From: an uncultured Clostridia bacterium | Lineage (GTDB): Bacteria; Bacillota; Clostridia; TANB77; CAG-508 | Reading direction: 5' to 3' | Length of the DNA: 64,000 nucleotides | Assembly: GCA_934167965.1 (NCBI GenBank) | Contig: CAKPMJ010000005.1 | Location: 153,980 to 217,979, forward strand | Shown here: positions 63,365-64,000 of the stretch, piece by piece | Position numbering within the stretch: position 1 is the stretch's first letter | Layout: the number at the start of each line of letters is the position of its first letter | Made by a program: the position numbers and the translations under genes | Notes under the pieces: generated by a model | Databases searched by the model: none | What the model saw: the letters and a program-made list of their open reading frames with translations, nothing else | What the model was told of the DNA's origin: nothing

Positions 63365-63604
63365 ATGCAAGATAATAAAGGAATGGATTTTAAACATAAA
63401 GAAGTAATAAATATAAGAGATGGAAGAAGGCTTGGTTTTGTACAAGATGTGTGTGCTAATTTAGAAACAGGGACTATAACATCTATAATTGTTCCAGGTA
63501 GATCTAATAAACTTTTGAATTTTTTTTCTTCTAATAGTGATATAATAATAGAATGGGAAAATATAAAATGTATAGGAGAAGATTTAATATTAGTTGATAT
63601 ATAA
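63365..63604 (+). CDS. ylmC: YlmC/YmxH family PRC-barrel sporulation protein
   Basis: 79 residues, one PRC-barrel-like domain: EVINIRDGRRLGFVQDVCANLETGTI (in parts), SIIVPGR, IIIEWENIKCIGEDLILVDI. This family commonly follows sigG or sigE in spore formers and its role is not known. AGGTGATT precedes the ATG. A terminator overlaps the stop codon. Confidence 0.92.
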   Translation: MQDNKGMDFKHKEVINIRDGRRLGFVQDVCANLETGTITSIIVPGRSNKLLNFFSSNSDIIIEWENIKCIGEDLILVDI

Positions 63605-63637
63605 GGCTGTTAATGAACTATTAATAGCCTTATTTAA
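63603..63637 (+). terminator. Terminator of sigG-ylmC
   Basis: AAGGCTGTTAAT and ATTAATAGCCTT (12-bp stem with one wobble pair), then ATTTAAG. Confidence 0.75.
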
Positions 63638-63699
63638 GATGTAAAAGAACAGATTGAAAAAAATAAATAAAAAAATATGAAAAATTTTTAAAAATTCTA

Positions 63700-63728
63700 T
63701 TGACAAAAGTCGACAAAGATGGTAAGAT
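63700..63728 (+). promoter_or_regulatory. Upstream promoter P1 of the probable rRNA operon
   Basis: TTGACA (63700-63705), 17-bp spacer, TAAGAT (63723-63728), preceded by A/T-rich tracts like an UP element. Confidence 0.7.
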
Positions 63729-63781
63729 AAAAAAGAACTAAGGAGAGCGACATAATAAGTTTAAATAATTTATTAAATCGT

Positions 63782-63838
63782 TAGTAATTAAAATAGAAAA
63801 ACTGACATATAAATAGCAGAGTAATTACTATTTTTTTT
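63782..63838 (+). terminator. Terminator-like hairpin between P1 and P2
   Basis: TAGTAATTA and TAATTACTA (9-bp perfect stem, 31-nt loop) directly followed by eight T. P1 transcripts ending here would be about 100 nt long. Confidence 0.5.
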
Positions 63839-63888
63839 ATGCCTTAGAATACCGAAAATAAAAAAAATAAAAATTTTTAAAAAAGGTA

Positions 63889-63917
63889 TTGACAAAACAA
63901 AAACAGCATAGTATAAT
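63889..63917 (+). promoter_or_regulatory. Downstream promoter P2 of the probable rRNA operon
   Basis: TTGACA (63889-63894), 17-bp spacer, TATAAT (63912-63917), perfect consensus preceded by A-tracts. Confidence 0.85.
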
Positions 63918-63923
63918 ACAAAA

Positions 63924-64000
63924 TGTTCCGCGAGAAAAGAGGAACGAAAAAGTACATTGAAAAGTAAACAATAAATCCTTTAGAGATAAAACCAAAACGG
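63924..64000 (+). ncRNA. Probable rRNA precursor leader (16S gene expected just beyond the window)
   Basis: GTTCC-GCGAGAAAAGA-GGAAC forms a small hairpin, followed by GTACATTGAAAAGT, which resembles the boxA-adjacent leader segments of clostridial rRNA operons. The mature 16S start is not reached, so the call depends on the next bases. Confidence 0.5.

Larger units (their letters stand above)
63605..64000 (+). other. Gene-free 396 bp with tandem strong promoters and an rRNA-type leader
   Basis: After the ylmC terminator there is a first promoter (63700-63728), a terminator-like hairpin (63782-63838) and a second promoter (63889-63917). The sequence after it, TGTTCCGCGAGAAAAGAGGAAC then GTACATTGAAAAGTAAAC, resembles the pre-16S leaders of Clostridia. 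No reading frame is credible. Confidence 0.6.

Overview
The window is AT-rich DNA (roughly 28-30 percent G+C by eye) from a spore-forming low-GC Gram-positive bacterium, most likely an uncultured gut member of the class Clostridia. Evidence: strong AGGAGG-type ribosome sites, TTGACA/TATAAT promoters, forespore sigma factor SigG, the germination pair CwlJ/GerQ, YlmC, LexA, sortase and LCP wall enzymes, and a DAP/lysine pathway. I see no insertion sequence, prophage, CRISPR array or conjugative module.

Layout. 1-1455: end of a rod-shape/division cluster (PBP2 then MinC, with no minD or minE following). 1457-2346 (minus): three small genes of unknown function, one only 50 codons. 2518-22802: two tandem, paralogous two-gene loci for giant cell-surface proteins. 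Each locus has the same 61-bp promoter-upstream block (three 11-bp repeats plus a 13-bp box) at identical spacing from -35, and in the first locus the second gene is split by a one-base frameshift near 9876. 22908-32258: envelope and housekeeping genes (DUF5711-like, CvpA, LCP transferase, D,D-carboxypeptidase, ComEA, thymidylate kinase, HD hydrolase, topoisomerase III, LemA). 32345-36061: a structured leader before an unknown small gene, then LepA, TrmL and a SpoU methyltransferase. 36116-42476: unknown membrane proteins, HtrA, a decayed-looking pair of PD-(D/E)XK-like genes, a TSCPD protein and a class B PBP. 42553-47796: YifB-DprA-YraN-RsmA, a sortase, and an M15-like/peptidoglycan-binding protein. 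47894-52023: phosphatase, YwaF-like protein, an unrecognised HExxH protein, Asd and a RelE/ParE-type toxin-antitoxin pair. 52038-60483: ObgE, LexA, MltG, DapA, HD hydrolase, a five-repeat GH25 lysozyme, DapB. 60600-61575: tRNA-Leu, Nudix hydrolase, tRNA-Gln and tRNA-His. 61693-63604: cwlJ-gerQ-sigG-ylmC. 63605-64000: tandem rRNA-type promoters and what looks like an rRNA operon leader running off the end.

Main theme: cell envelope and sporulation. The surface proteins end in sortase-like signals of unusual type (IPPTG, TPPTG, VKTG) and a single sortase is encoded at 46260. Asd, DapA and DapB make the diaminopimelate used by the wall enzymes. The most interesting regulatory structures are the hairpin that buries the sigG ribosome binding site between gerQ and sigG, the shared 11-bp repeat operator of the giant surface loci, and the terminator-bearing leader at 32379-32581.
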